Part shown: piece after piece, positions 1 through 12,812 of the stretch
Numbering within the stretch: the first letter of the stretch is position 1
How the letters are laid out: every line of letters begins with the position of its first letter
From: Aphelocoma coerulescens
Taxonomy: Eukaryota; Chordata; Aves; Passeriformes; Corvidae
Assembly (NCBI RefSeq): GCF_041296385.1
Contig: NC_091014.1
Location: 12,003,578-12,067,577, forward strand
Reading direction: 5' to 3'
Length of the DNA: 64,000 nucleotides
Made by a program: the position numbers and the translations under genes
Notes under the pieces: model-generated
What the model saw: only the letters and a program-made list of their open reading frames with translations
Database searches by the model: none
Told to the model about the DNA's origin: nothing

Positions 1-1139
1 CAGTGCTCAGCAATGTCAGTTGTTTAGTTCTACTTATGCAATAATGGCCCAGGGGATAAATTATTGTATTCTAGTTACTTCACATACATAGCAGCTCTCA
101 GGATCATGGAATAGCAGAAATTCTTTTTACCGTGCACAAGAAGGCTGAAGAATGATTGTGGTACCTCTGTTGTGGCCAGGAAACTCCCAATATTCAGAAT
201 AAAGGTTGTCAGTGCAGTGTTTTACAACAAATAATGTCTTACATGATGCTGTAGAGCAGTGTAGGCCTGAATCTCTGTCTGGAGCTATCACAGTAGCTGA
301 TGTCTGAAAGTATTTTCTTACAAGATAGTCTACTAGATAGTGAAAGAAACTATAGTAAAATAGTTGAATATAGTCTGTATTTGGACAGTGCACTGTTGAT
401 CCCCTTTATTCCAAATTTTAGGGAATGTATAAGCTCTAACTCGTTGATTAGTGTTGCTTCATAGCAATATGGTTATGTGAGACAGTGTATTTCATCCCTG
501 CAGATAGAACTGTGCAGCTTTTACCTTCATCTGACAAGCTGGGACATTGCTCAGGAGCTATGTTTGTGTTTCATGGCCTCATTCCTGAGAGGGGATTATT
601 TCAAGAGATTTTGTTGTTTTTCTTGGTTTAACAATAAATAGCTGTTGTTTAATATGACCTCCTTTTGAGTCCCTGTCACCAGCTCTTGGGCTCATTTTTC
701 TGTAAGATTATCTTTAGCTGCTGCTGCATGGGCTTAATAGATAAATTAATTTTGTTGGGTGTGGAACACACAGTGTTTTATGGGGATAATGATCAGCCTT
801 CTATTTTGCTGGTTTTCAGATTTTAATTTAAATTATAAGATTTAGTCATCTTATTACTCTCATCTTTAACCAGACACAGTACACAAAATCATATATGAGA
901 AATTGAATACAGTTGTTACAAAAAAAGAGAGGAAAGCGGGCAAGAATTTGAATTTCTGCCTTTGGAAAAGTGAGTTGAGCAAGGTGAAATACTTTCTGAA
1001 TGAAGTGTGTAACTATATGCACAATTATATCTCAATGCCTGAACTAAAATATTTTTATCTAATTATTTTATAATTATAAATAGTTTTACCTATTTAATTT
1101 CCTTTTGTGCTAAGAAAATAAAATGTTCCCAAAGTATGG
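1..1139. other. Unique AT-rich non-coding sequence
   Basis: I see no gene, RNA or recognisable repeat here. The only open frame of note is 88 codons on the minus strand (127-393), with no recognisable domain. The last 100 bases or so before the CR1 piece are very AT-rich. Confidence 0.6.
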
Positions 1140-1708
1140 TGCAAGGTATCTTCTTCCATACTGCTCATTCCAACCCTTCTGCCATGGGCAGGGACACCTT
1201 CCACTAGACCAGGTTGCTCAAAGCCCCATCCAGCCTGACCTTGAACACTTCCAGGGATGGGACATCCACAACTTCCCTGTTCCAGTGCCTTACCACCCTC
1301 ACAGTAAAGAATTTCTTCCTAATATCTGATCTAAACCTACTCTCTGTCAGTTGGAATCCATCCAAGGACCCTTGTCCTGTCACTACATGCTCTTGAGAAA
1401 AGTCCCTCTCCATCTTCCTTAGGCTCCTTTCAGGTGCTGAAGGGCCACAGTGAGGTCACCCCGAAGCCTTCTCTTTTCCAGGCTGAACAAACCCAGTTCT
1501 CTCAGCCTTTCCTCACAGGAGAGGTGCTCCATCCATCCAATCAACTTGGTATCTATCTGTCCTCTGAACTTGCTCCAACAGGTCCAGTTCCTTCCTGTGC
1601 TGGAGACCCCAGACCTGGATGCAGTGCTCCAGGTGGGGCAGAATCCCCTCCTGACCTGCTGCCCACAGTGCTCTGGATGCAGCCCAGGACATGGCTGGCT
1701 TTCTGAAT
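1140..1708 (-). mobile_element. CR1 LINE, 5'-truncated 3' end
   Basis: This is the 3' part of a CR1 (chicken repeat 1) non-LTR retrotransposon, lying antisense to the given strand. Hallmarks seen in order on the plus strand are the complement of the 'CCATGGCAGGG...GTGTCCCTGCC' block near 1180-1200, the 'ACCAGGTTGCTCAAAGCCCC' block near 1209-1228, the 'CTTCCAGGGATGGG' block near 1248-1261, and the 'GCAGCCCAGGACA' block near 1679-1691. The far 3' tail, normally short tandem copies of about 8 bp, is too diverged to read, so the left edge is approximate. CR1 copies are usually 5'-truncated on insertion, and this one keeps roughly 570 bp. Open frames in it on both strands (for example 1450-1761 plus) are shadows of the repeat. 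It is certainly CR1; the subfamily was not determined. Confidence 0.93.
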
Positions 1709-4700
1709 CTAAACCAACAGCTGTATTACACCATTTGAAATTTAAACAGATGAAAAAATGATTAAACAGACAGCAAATACGAACCCTCCATATGAATTGA
1801 ATGTCAAAGGCCCCTCTGCCCCATTGCTGACTCTTCCAGCAAAGTGCTTTCAGTGCACCTTCAAGAACCTCTGGATTACACTGTATGCATACACAATGGT
1901 GATTCTTCTCTCACGTTACTGTGATTAATTAATGGATAGTGGATACTTTAGATATTAATTAGCTAGGATAATGTCCCTGTTCAGCAATGTCACTAATGAC
2001 AGGGCAGAGCTCATGCAACACCTCAGTGAAGGACCTTTCTGAGTAAGAGATTTTGTAGGCTTGATTCAAAATGAAATTTTTCTTGGTACCACAAAACAAG
2101 TTTGGCTTTAAAAACTTCCCAACGCTGTAGGTGAGCAATACTGATTTTATTAAGCTGTAGCTTGGTAGCATACTAACACCTATAGTGCTTGTTAATATGG
2201 ATGCAAATAATTATTGTCAGAGCCTTGGGGTATTCCAAGGTGTATATTGTGCGAGGCAGGTGTTGTTGGCAGGGAGAGGAGGCGTGTGCTGTGTCTGCCA
2301 GTGAGTGCTATGCACATCCTAGGACTCACTGTTGCTTTGAAATAAACAGTGAGAATTCTGTTAATTTTAATGAAGGCAGTGTAATTACAGTGATGTGGGA
2401 AGAAAATCAGCTTTGTATATGCACACTGTGTAATCCAGAGGTCCTTGGAGGTGGACTGCATGTATTTTGCTAGGAGAAGGCTGAGCAATGGGGCAGAAGG
2501 GAATTTGACACTCCATTCATTTTGTGTTAACCTTTCCAAGAGACCAGGTCTCCAACAGGTTGTGCAAGTACCTAAGTTGATAATTTCAATGTTCAAAACA
2601 CTGTAGATAGGTCCTCTCCTAGAATATGATAGAATCAGGAGGAAATGTTCAGCAAAGCAGATTTCTTTTTGTGTAGTCAGCATGTTTTTTAAATATTACC
2701 ATGTTAGATTTAATTCTGAGTAGTTATAGCAGAAGAAACTACATTATCTAATGTCTGTTAAACCCCAGCCTGCTAATGAACTAATAATGGTACAGACTTC
2801 ATAGTTTAAATAAAGGAAAAACTAATTGAAAAATTGAGCACTTTTTGATAAAGATTGTATTAGTTTATAAGAGAGACACACACACCCTGATAGACATTTA
2901 TTTCCATATTGCTAAGAGACCAGCACAAAATCCTGTAGAACTTCAGGACATAATGTCTTTAGTATACCCGTAGCAGAAATGCATTGCACATAAATTAAAC
3001 CACAAAAAATCAGGTAATCCTGTAATATTACGGAATACATGGCTTTTTGGGATGTGATCTGGGCTGTTAAGTTATGTTTTGTTCCTTTGTACATATTGGT
3101 AAATTGAAATTATTTCCCAGTAAGTGTGAAATAGCACTGAAACACCAGGTGTTGTATTTGTAAATGTTACTGCATGTTACTAATACTTTCATACATAAAT
3201 AGATATAGTCATGTGCAATTGTCACATCAGTAAAAATTATAAAGTGGATATCGTTCAATTTGTGTAAAGCTTCAGTAACACTTTTTTATAGTGACATTTA
3301 ATTTTGAATTGTAGGAAGTAAACATCAGTGTATATGCAAAGATATCCAACAGTATAATATTTCCTGTTACAATGCTAAATCTTCATAAATTGTTGTCTTT
3401 TTAATGACTTTATGCTAAATATATTTATTCAAGATTCATAAAAGTACAGTAAGTGAAACAACTGCATAAGATGTTACAATAAATGAGATATTCAGGAAAA
3501 TCACTGCAGGAACGGTCAATTTTTTCTCTCACATAAGCACAGCATGACTATAAGATAATACAACCACTTTTTGACTGTCATATCTAAGTGTCTTCACACA
3601 TGCTCTGAAAGGCAGCTCATATGAGTAGATACCTTGATTAGTCTGTTTTCTTTTACTGCATATGAAAATATATGAACATAGTGTGATTAGTTCTATAATG
3701 TATTAATACAAGGATTTTATTCCAGTTATAAATTTAGTATAAATCCAGCAATGATTTTGCTGACAAAGCATATCAACAAAACAAAGAATAGAACTGATTA
3801 CTTACAGAAATTCAGAGAGTTTTTCAGTAATTGCAATTTCAAAATAAATTGCAGGTAAAGTGTATTGATTGAAAGGAGTCAACTATGACCATGTTATCTA
3901 ATAAATATTATTTGTTTTGTTTCAAATGAAAGTTACACAATATTTACATGGAAATGAAAAGTATTTTTTTAATAAGTGGTCCTTTTTATTTTTGCAACTA
4001 TTTATGTGTGGGCTATGGCAATAGTCTTTCCATTTTAGAATGCTGAACAACCATGAATGCTGATCTGTAAATACCAGGTAAAATAACTTTGAAATATTTA
4101 TCAAAGTGGGTTTGTCCTTCTCCCTAGGCATGATGACAGTGACTCTAATACTAGACTTTGGGATTTTTGTTCTATAACTGTAAAAGATTCCCCTGATTAC
4201 AAAAGATGGAGAAGAAACGAAGTGGTAAAACCGCCTGCCTCCTTCAGTGATTGTTATGGAGCAGTGGCAGGAAGCAGGTCTGACAGAAGGCCTTTGCTGT
4301 GGTTTTGTGTTTACATGTTTGCTGAATCTTCAAAATGTTCCTTTTCATTCTCAGTCATGCCAGCTCCCAGATTCAATCCAGAGTTATACTTACACCTATC
4401 CTTTCTTTTACTCTCAGCTTGTAATTAGCTCTGAATTCTGCAGCTTCTGAAGATGGGCTTGTGTACACCAAAGCTTGTCTGTTTTTCCTGAGCTACACCA
4501 GTTAATCTAAATAAGCCAACAAGCTTTAGTTTTAGGCATTTCATTAAAAGTAATGAAGTTCGTGGTTCAAATCCTGGATACACTGGGGTCAATGGAAATG
4601 TGACTATTACTATTAGTTTACCATTACTGTATGTAAGTACAGCCAGAATTTCTCTTTTAGAACTGCTCAAGTGCTTCAAGTTACACATGTGTTTAAGTGC

Positions 4701-7700
4701 ATTCCTGATCTACAGCCAGGCTCCTCAGCATCTTTCGAAATTGTTTTATAGTTAAATTATGCTGACACTGTTGCAAAACCATTGCTTCTACTGGGTCAAT
4801 GAAAAAAGTTATTGTACTTTTTGTCTAAAATCAGATCCTAAATTATTTGTTAGGAAAGATACAGTTAAAGTTTAGATCTTGAAATAGTAACGTCTAAGTT
4901 TATTTCCATTTAAAATTTTGTGTTTCTGTTGACTGACTAATTTTCTCATTTAATTCTCCTTAAATGGCATAAAAAAGGCTGAATACTTCATGTCACCACA
5001 AAGACACAGATAAATATGCAGGTTATTCTCTAATGCAGTGACAAGACTGGTTGTATCTTGTTTATTTATATGAAAGTAATAATTTCTCAGAGCAAAGCAG
5101 GTATGAGCCTTATTGCAGGAAATTGTGGTTTTGAATGTTACTTCCTTTGTCTTGCAAACAGGAACATGTAAACCCAGCACATATTTGGTTATATTCCAGT
5201 GCCCCTTTGTTTGTCTTGGCATTTGCTTTGCTTTTATATAAATTAGTACAAGTTGCCTGGGTAATGTTCTTCATTCTATTGTTTGTTTACATGTCCAATA
5301 TCCTTAAAGCTTGTAGAAATAATGGGCTGCTACTTTTTTTCCTCAAGTAGACTAGTTCACTTTTCTCATATCTATGCAGAATACAGAAAATCAATGGTTG
5401 CAAAGTTATTAATTTTTAATTTTCATTGTGGATTGGATACTGTTATAGTGTTCAGCTGAATAATACATTGTGTCTAATGGTGCCTGGTATTATAAATTAC
5501 ATATTGAATGTAATATTTACTTTAAAAGCTAAGCAGTTTTGCCTTGGAGTACTCTTTATCTGTTTAGATCTCACTCACTTCCCCCAAAAAAACTACATGT
5601 GCCAGAGGAGGATTCTGACAGAAGGTTTTCTCTTCTTGAGTAAAGTTTGTAGAATCAGTTGTGTGAACAAAATAAAATCAAGCAACACAAGCAGTGTTTT
5701 TTGTAAAAATACAATGATGAAACAGTCATGATACCTATTTGTAAAATAACATGAAAATATGTTCAGAAATATTTTGTCCTAAAAATTTTATTATTAACAA
5801 CAGAAATAAAATACATGAGCTAAACACTGTCAACCTTATTAATACCAAATCCCAGGTCCGCTGTAAGGGAAGACGATCACTGTCATCAACATCTGTAAGA
5901 CTTGGTTGTGGCTTTGCATTACATAATGTTGGAGACAGTGGTAAAAGACACTAGAAATAAAAACCCTGCATAACAAAATAATTTCTTCTCTCCAGTATGC
6001 AAAGATAATTCCTCCTTGTCTGTCACAAGATCACCTGATTGAATAATCTGGCAAACTACTCTATACAGTTTACTCCATCATGTTGAGCTCTGGCTAGTTA
6101 TCTAGGCTTCGTTCCCAAGAAAATACAGGCTTTTTTCAAGCTTCTCTCATGAGGCATTTTTGGAAGATCCAGATATTTCCATAGCTGAGCAGAACTATAA
6201 AACTGAGTTGTGAGCCTCTGCTTCAAGAATTTGGAAAACCCAGATTAAGAAAACTATGTATTGATAAAACTGTCTAAGGGAACAAAAACAGGAAATGTTT
6301 TTGGATGAGAAAGAGCTATCAGGAATTTAAACAGGAAAGGCTGAGTACTGTTTGTTACTGCAGAATGCTAATGCTGTGTGCAGAATGACCATTGCCCTGA
6401 CTATGAGAGCTATGACAGACACTCTGTCCAAGGATAGGCAGTCCAGATCAGCAGTGCAAAGTTGCCCACAAGGTGCTTCACTGGTTGAAAAAGCTGAAAA
6501 TGGAATTAGAGTCAATGGAGTCAGGCATCCAGCTATCCCCTAAATTAGTAGGACCAAGCTGCAAACAAGAATTATGATCAGACAAAAGATATCAGACATG
6601 TTAAAAAAGCACAGTATTACAGCTGGGGTCAGAGGAGTCAGAGGCAAACTGAGGAAACCAGACAAGCAGCGAGCTCCAGCTGGAGCTGAGTGTTCGAGTA
6701 TGGAGACAGTAATCCAGAGCTGGTCACAAGTGGAGATATGAGCAGATATGGTGCTGGCACTCAGAATGGGTTGTCATCTGCAGGACAGAGGGCCTTGGAA
6801 AGAAGAAGGAGGTCTCAGTGCCATCGTGGCAGGTGCTCTGTGGTGTGAGTGCAGAGCTGCACTGACTGGGGCTGTTGCACGTGGGCTACGAACAGGCACA
6901 TGTTGGGCCAGGGGCTCACAGGCCTGCCCATCCCTGGTGGGCTCTGAAACTGCCCAGCTGAGACAGCAGTGCAGGTCTCAGTGGCTCCTCTGACGATGGA
7001 TGAGGATGGTTCTGTCAGTGAATAGCTGCAGTTCTCAGGTTTCAGTTCCCGAAGCTCACAGCAGTCCCTCCTGCAGCGCAGGCTGGGGCAGAGCTCTGGT
7101 TTCTCAATAGACCTGTAAGCCATGGGCAGGTTTCCCCCAGCACAGTCCTAGAGTGAAAGCAGATCAGTAGTGTAGGGAGTGAGCAAGAGAGTTCAGAATC
7201 CACAAACTGCATTTTTACAAAAAGACCAAAAACAACCAAACGAAAAATCAAACCACAAACAACTCCTAACCCCCACCTTGCAATCTGCCCCCAACATTCA
7301 TAACATCATCAGAAGTTCTAAACTGACTTATTTGGTAGGTAAGCTTTCTCACTCACTGACCTATGCATCCTTTGTATATTGAGGCAAAATCAGAGTTAGT
7401 CCCGGCCCAAGTCTTAGTTTTGCTAGGCAAAGTTGGCATGAGTTTGGGCTATATTGTGCTTTTCCATTTCTGAAGTATTTTTAATTAATGTATAAATAAT
7501 AGGTCTCTACAAGAATCTGTTCCTACAAAACCAGATCTGATGTTATTGTATTATATTATAAAAGCAGCAATGAGATTATGCATATAGAAAAGTTGTTTTG
7601 TTGGGTTTTTTTAAATTATGGCAATAACATTGAAATAGTGCTGCTAAGATACCCCTGCTACAGTAGGCTGGTCAGTCTGACCAAAAATAACAGAAAACAG

Positions 7701-10355
7701 ATACACAATTTTTTCTTCTTTATGAAGTAAAAGGTAGGAATAAAATCAATTCCAACCAACATTTTACTGAATTTTATTTTCCAAAAATAAATCTTTATAC
7801 TTCTGTGGTGAAAATCTGTAAGGTTTTTGACTAAGTATTCCATGACATTCAGACTGAAAATGCAGCAAAATGCTTTTTCCATGATTCAGACCTTAGAGGG
7901 ATTTCAGAGAAGTGAGCTGGCAGATTTTTAAATGTATATAAAATTTTGTGCCTTTATATAGATATGTATTTTTGTCATTTGTGACATTTATGTAAATACT
8001 TTGTCCAGATTTTTATGGACAGATGGAATTTGTAGAAGAGTTCAGCAGAACTCATTTCTGTTGTGTTCAGCTTAGTGTGTGATAACTTTGAATTTTTTTT
8101 CATACCATATCTGATAAAACTTGCATATGACACACAGGCCAACAAAACATTAAGTAATGATGAGGCTAAAGCAGTTATATGCAGTGTCCTAAAATTACCA
8201 TACTGCAGGGCCCTGGGAAGGGAGGAAAAAGTTGTTTATGCACCTAAACAAAGAGTCAGTGTATGAAGAGGCAGTTTTATCTCTCCTTGAAGTTTTAAGG
8301 AGACCAATATTGAAATACTACTTACAGAACTAATGTGAATGCACCAAAAAAAAAAAGAGGAAATTGAAAGTCTACAGTATAAATCATTATTAAAATGCCC
8401 AGGGAGAATTCTCTGATAAAAAGGATGAGGAACATGAGCAGCAGCAGAAGGAACTGGCTGCCCTGCATCTGGCAGTGGCTTGGACAATCTCTCAGAAGGT
8501 GTCACACATTCAAGTGGTACCAGGGAACAGGAAGGGATGGATGTGAAGTGGCTGCCTCATGCCAGGCAGGGCACTGAGGAGACCACTGAAACTGTCTTTT
8601 TCAAATGACAAGTATACAATTTAAGGGTTAGTGAGAGATGGAATATTAAACTAGATAATCCACTGTTTATGCTTCCTTAATGTCAGCATGCCTGTAAATA
8701 ATAAGTAAAATAGTTTAGGAATAAACTGTAACAAATCTCCTCTGACTAGAGATTAGAAATTGCTCCAATATGATCTTGCAAAGGAAAGATCCTCCAAGTG
8801 AAGCTGATTCTCAAAGCAGCATGATTGTCCCTTAGTTAAAATAAAGCTGTGTGACTTGCCACAGATAGCTGTGACACAGAATTCTTTAATTTGAATAAAA
8901 GAAACCTTTTAGCTCATTCTGAAACATGGTGGAGATACCTGGCAACTTTGATGTTCCTTTGAACTCCCTTTTAGCTCATTGCTAGCCAAATGGCTTCTGG
9001 GCCTTGCAGATACAGTTCAAAGCCTGATTTATGTTGCTGATTAAAAATCATGTAAAAGCCTCTGGAAAAGAGAAGTATAGGCACATAATAATGCAGTATC
9101 CACCAGCTTTACCGAGCCTTTTACTGGATCTGGCTGCTGAGTTTTGAGTCTTATATACACTAAATTTTCAGATCTTGGTGAGTGGCAGGAAAAAGAAGTT
9201 GGTGTTGGCACTAAAAAATCACTTAGGTAGTGATGTTATTGTGCAGAGTAGTCCAACTCCTCAGTCTGTCATCTGATATCTAAACAGGATAATGTATGTA
9301 ACTGATAAATGTGGTAATGGGGAGAGAAGAGATAGTGCTCCCCAGTTGTGCCATCACAGGTGAACATGTGATGTGACTGTGTGACTTGACCATGGTGAGT
9401 GCAGACACAGATGACACTGTCAGCAGCACTGACAGGGAGCTGGCTTTGCACAGGAGGCCCCACACTGTGCATTGCAGGAGCAGGGCAAGTTCTGAGCTAA
9501 CAGGGCTGTGAAAGGAAAATACTTTGCATTACTGTTCTCCAATGAGGGCTTGTAAGGCCAGGCAGCGCTGCCATACCTGGCCTGCCCTGCAGAACTGGGT
9601 CCCTGGCCTCTCTGGCCCCCCTGGCCCCTCAGCACAGTTTGAAAGTGTCTATGTGACCTGGACACCCTCTGGTAGAGTCCACAGTACAAACAGTAATGAA
9701 TGTTCATGTCTTGCTGTGCCCTATTTAATGCCATAATAAGACAGTAAACAAGCTGGATTTCAGGGATGAGGAACTATAAAGATATCATAGAACCATGGCC
9801 TTTTTCTTAGGAATAGGTCTTCTTCAGTACTGCCCTGGCCACAGAAGCCTAGCCTATCCAAACATAAATGTTATTTTTCACACCAAACTTTTTAATTTTA
9901 ACTTCCTCTTTATGTATGTGTATATATTGTTTATTCACAAGCATATCACAGCTTCCAGTGGGTTGAAACAGGCAGTGGGGTATCTCTATTCATACATTTC
10001 TGCTTTTTAATAGGATCTATTCAGAGCAAGACAAAAGGCTGTTTGAATGCTGGGAGAAATTTTGTATCATAGAGTCATTTAAATGTGAACTAGGACATTC
10101 TCTGGACAATTACATAAAAATGGCAAGTGACCCTCTGTACAATAGTTGCTTTCAACATTATCCAAGGCCAAGACAGGCTTTTGACAGTTACATAATGCAG
10201 ATGGGTCGTGATCAGCCAACTCAGAAATGTTCAGCATTGTGCAAAATGAGAATCACATTTGACAAAGTTGAAACCAAAAAAAGGGACAAAAAACCTTTCA
10301 TTTTCAGTATGCTGATCAATTTTCTAATTAATAATACCCAAATTTAGAAATATTT
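1709..10355. other. Long unique non-coding stretch
   Basis: About 8.6 kb without a supportable gene. The longest open frame is 163 codons on the minus strand (2192-2683); its translation has no motif I recognise and no flanking splice or family evidence. Most of the stretch is AT-rich. A GC-richer patch lies at about 6650-7140. Two short 'ATCATAGA' stretches near 9785 and 10067 resemble the CR1 tail but are too short to call. No tRNA or other RNA gene was recognised. Confidence 0.55.
6650..7140. other. GC-richer patch of unknown nature
   Basis: This block is visibly richer in G and C than its surroundings and holds roughly eight CpGs in 490 bp, well short of a CpG island. Open frames on both strands (6748-6993 plus, 6815-7123 minus) have no recognised domain. 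It could be an old unidentified repeat, an exon of a non-coding transcript, or plain base-composition variation. I cannot decide between these from sequence alone. Confidence 0.3.
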
Positions 10356-10412
10356 AGAATCATAGAGTCATTAAGACTGAAAAGACCCCCAAGATCATCG
10401 AGTCTAACCTTT
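10356..10412 (-). mobile_element. Short CR1 3'-terminal fragment
   Basis: The plus strand reads 'AGAATCATAGAGTCATTAAG' followed by 'AAGATCATCGAGTCTAACC'. This is the reverse complement of the extreme 3' end of CR1, the 'GGTTGGACTCGATGATCTT...ATGATTCTATGA' region. Only about 57 bp can be recognised before similarity fades, so it is a very short 5'-truncated copy or the remnant of an older one. Confidence 0.75.
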
Positions 10413-12277
10413 GAAGTTTTACTTGTTTGTTGTTAGAAATCTAAATACTGGTAGAAAAACTGGAAAAGGCTCAAATAAAAAATCTGGGAGGTCTTCAACC
10501 TTTGACACACCTGTTCACAAAAACATCTGCAATATATTGTAAATGGTTTGTAAAGCTACAGATGAGTGATCATATGTGCTATTGATCTCTATTAAATACA
10601 TGTATCTTGATTTAGAGATATTTTACTCTGACTCTAAAATAGCCTTAGACTAATTTAGTTACAGAACTGAATTCCAGAATTCAAAAATCCAAATAATTTC
10701 TCTCACTGCTAGCATCCTGCCATCTCTGCTTTTCTTCCTGCTTTTTCCACTGTAAAAAATAACGCTTAGGACTTTGTGTTCATGCTTATTTGCTCTTTCT
10801 TATGACAAAACAGTAATTTCACAGAAAAATATCAACAAAATATCTAAAAAACTCCACTTGTATCAGTAAACACCACATGGCAACAGTGTGAGTTTTCCCT
10901 TGGTGGTAATAAGGTCTTAAACTACATAGAATTGTGGTGTTTCAGTGTACCCAATTTGTAGTTTGTAAGCCAAAGGCTTTACACACAGATATAGATACAG
11001 ATATATAAATATACAGATATATATATAAAAATATATATATATATAAGTAAAAATAAACTGCAGTAGAAAGCCTTATAGGTATGTGTATACATTTTCTGCA
11101 GGGGAATTTTAACACAAGCTTCTTTGATATCTCTGCTATTATTTTTTCACTGTAGCCTGAAGAGAAATCTATTGGTACTGAAGGATAATTTATGGTCTTC
11201 CCTTGCATTGTCTCTTTCTCTTCCAGGATGAGACCAAGAATGTTAATTACTAACATGCAGCAATTGTAATATTATCTCTAATTAATTAAACTTTTGTGGC
11301 ATTCCTTCCTTGAGAATAGCTGGCTCTTAATGTTCCCTAGTAAGTATTCCAAAACACTGTAGTGGACAATCAGGTAAGAACACATCAACCTCTTTGTAGC
11401 TGAGACTACTAAATGTTTTGTTTTTATAAACTGGTTCTGCAAGGAGTAGTATCTTGATTTTGTGTGACTAAAGACAATACTTTATTATTCACTCTGGTCT
11501 TTTTTTTCCCCTCCTTAAACCTTCTTATAGTCACAAAACTACTTTATAATAGTGAAGAAGTGAATTATAAGTTGCAGTGAAAGCAAGATTTCCATATTTC
11601 CCTTTAGGTTTCTGTTTTTAATGTGTATGAACTGAATTTATCAAGAAGTGGGTTTTTTATGTTAAATCATAAAAAAGGGCCTCTACTCCTTGTCACACTG
11701 TCTTCTGCTTCAAGGCTAGCTAGTTTGGATTGCTACTGCTTTTTGGCAAGATGTGTGCTGTCAATCTGGAACAAGTATACAAAAGACTGAACGTAAAGAA
11801 AGTGAAAATTAAATTTGATGCAAAACAACACTGAACATTGAAGAAGTTTTGTTTAATACAAAATGGTTTTGTAACTTTAAATGTCAGTCAGTGCTTCTTA
11901 CCAACATGATTGTCCTGAGTTTGATACTAATGTCTTGAGGCTGTTTTTGTCAGAGCTTTTCTTTCTAAAGCCTAGTTAGGTGGGGAATAACCCCAAAATA
12001 CTTCTATCTCTCTACACAGTAAATATGCAGAGATTTAAACTTTAATTCTTTCATGGAGCCTTCCTTACTATTAAGTAACAGCAAAGAGCAATAATAATTT
12101 TATCTTCTTGCTAAAATTGACTTGTTTCCAAAACCTCTTCCTGCTCTCTGAAATTCATGTCCTCCTTGTGGGCTCCTTGGCCAGCAAGGGAAACAATGTA
12201 AGACCTATATCTTTTTTCAGAATGCTGGTCCTGGTCCTTACCTGAAGCATTTCACTGTAGAACTGTGGAGTCAGGGC
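10413..12277. other. Unique AT-rich non-coding sequence
   Basis: Apart from the TA-rich tract at 10985-11046, I see nothing recognisable. Open frames are short (104 codons at most) and lack known motifs. Confidence 0.55.
10985..11046. repeat. Degenerate (TA)n / ATAG-rich tract
   Basis: An interrupted run of TATA, ATAC and ATAG units about 60 bp long, ending in eight or so clean TA steps. It is an ordinary AT microsatellite. The open minus-strand frame across it (10942-11256) is rich in Tyr and Ile because of the repeat and is not a gene. Confidence 0.85.
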
Positions 12278-12812
12278 AATAACAAGCACAAATTCAGGCT
12301 GGGTGGAAAATGGATTGAGAAGTCCTGAGGAGAAGGACTTGAGGTTGTCGATGAGGTCATGACATGCCTGACATGACCCAGCAATGTGCTTTTGCAGCCC
12401 AGAAAGCCACTTGTGTCCTGGGCTGCATCCAAAGCAGCTTGGGCAGCAGGGTGAGGGAGGGGATTCTGCCGCTCTGCTCTGTTCTTGTAAGACCCCACCT
12501 GGAGTTCTGCATCCATCTCTGGGGTCTCCAACATAAAAAGGACATGGACTTGCTGGAGCAAGTCTGGAGGAGGCCACAAAGATGATCAGAGGGCTGGAGC
12601 ACCTGTCCTATGGAGGCAGGCTGAGGGAGTTGAGTTTGTTCAGACTGGAGAAGACAAGGCTCTGGGGACACCTTGTTGCAGCCTTTCAGTAGCTAAAGGG
12701 GCTACAAGGAAGCCTAAAACTTTTTGATTTTTACAAAGGGCATAGGAACAAGATTAAGGGGATTGTAGTGCTTTAAACAGAAAGGATATGAAAATCTTAT
12801 TTAGACTTTTAT
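12278..12812 (+). mobile_element. CR1 LINE, end of ORF2 and part of 3' UTR
   Basis: A plus-strand CR1 copy covering the end of the reverse-transcriptase ORF and the start of the 3' region. Recognisable blocks are 'ATTCAGGCTGGGTGGAAAA' near 12292-12310, 'CTGGGCTGCATCCAAAGCAG' near 12419-12438, 'ACCCCACCTGGAGTTCTGC' near 12492-12510, 'GGCCACAAAGATGATCAGAG' near 12573-12592, and 'CTGGAGCACCTGTCCTATG' near 12595-12613. Similarity fades around 12812, before the usual terminal tandem units, so the 3' end is missing or decayed. Several overlapping open frames on the minus strand (12155-12671) are antisense shadows. The copy is too damaged to encode a protein. Confidence 0.92.

Noticed and set aside
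2192..2683. 163-codon minus-strand open frame
   Set aside because: No recognisable domain, signal peptide or neighbouring exon; its length is compatible with chance in 64 kb of six-frame sequence.
4563..4576. GGTTCAAATCC-like sequence resembling a tRNA B box
   Set aside because: The flanking bases cannot form a T-arm stem and no A box or acceptor stem lies at the right distance upstream, so neither a tRNA nor a tRNA-derived SINE is supported.
9783..9800. ATCATAGAACCATGG as a CR1 tail
   Set aside because: Only a dozen bases match, with no continuation of CR1 sequence.
12155..12671. Overlapping minus-strand frames of 100-140 codons
   Set aside because: They are antisense shadows of the plus-strand CR1 copy.
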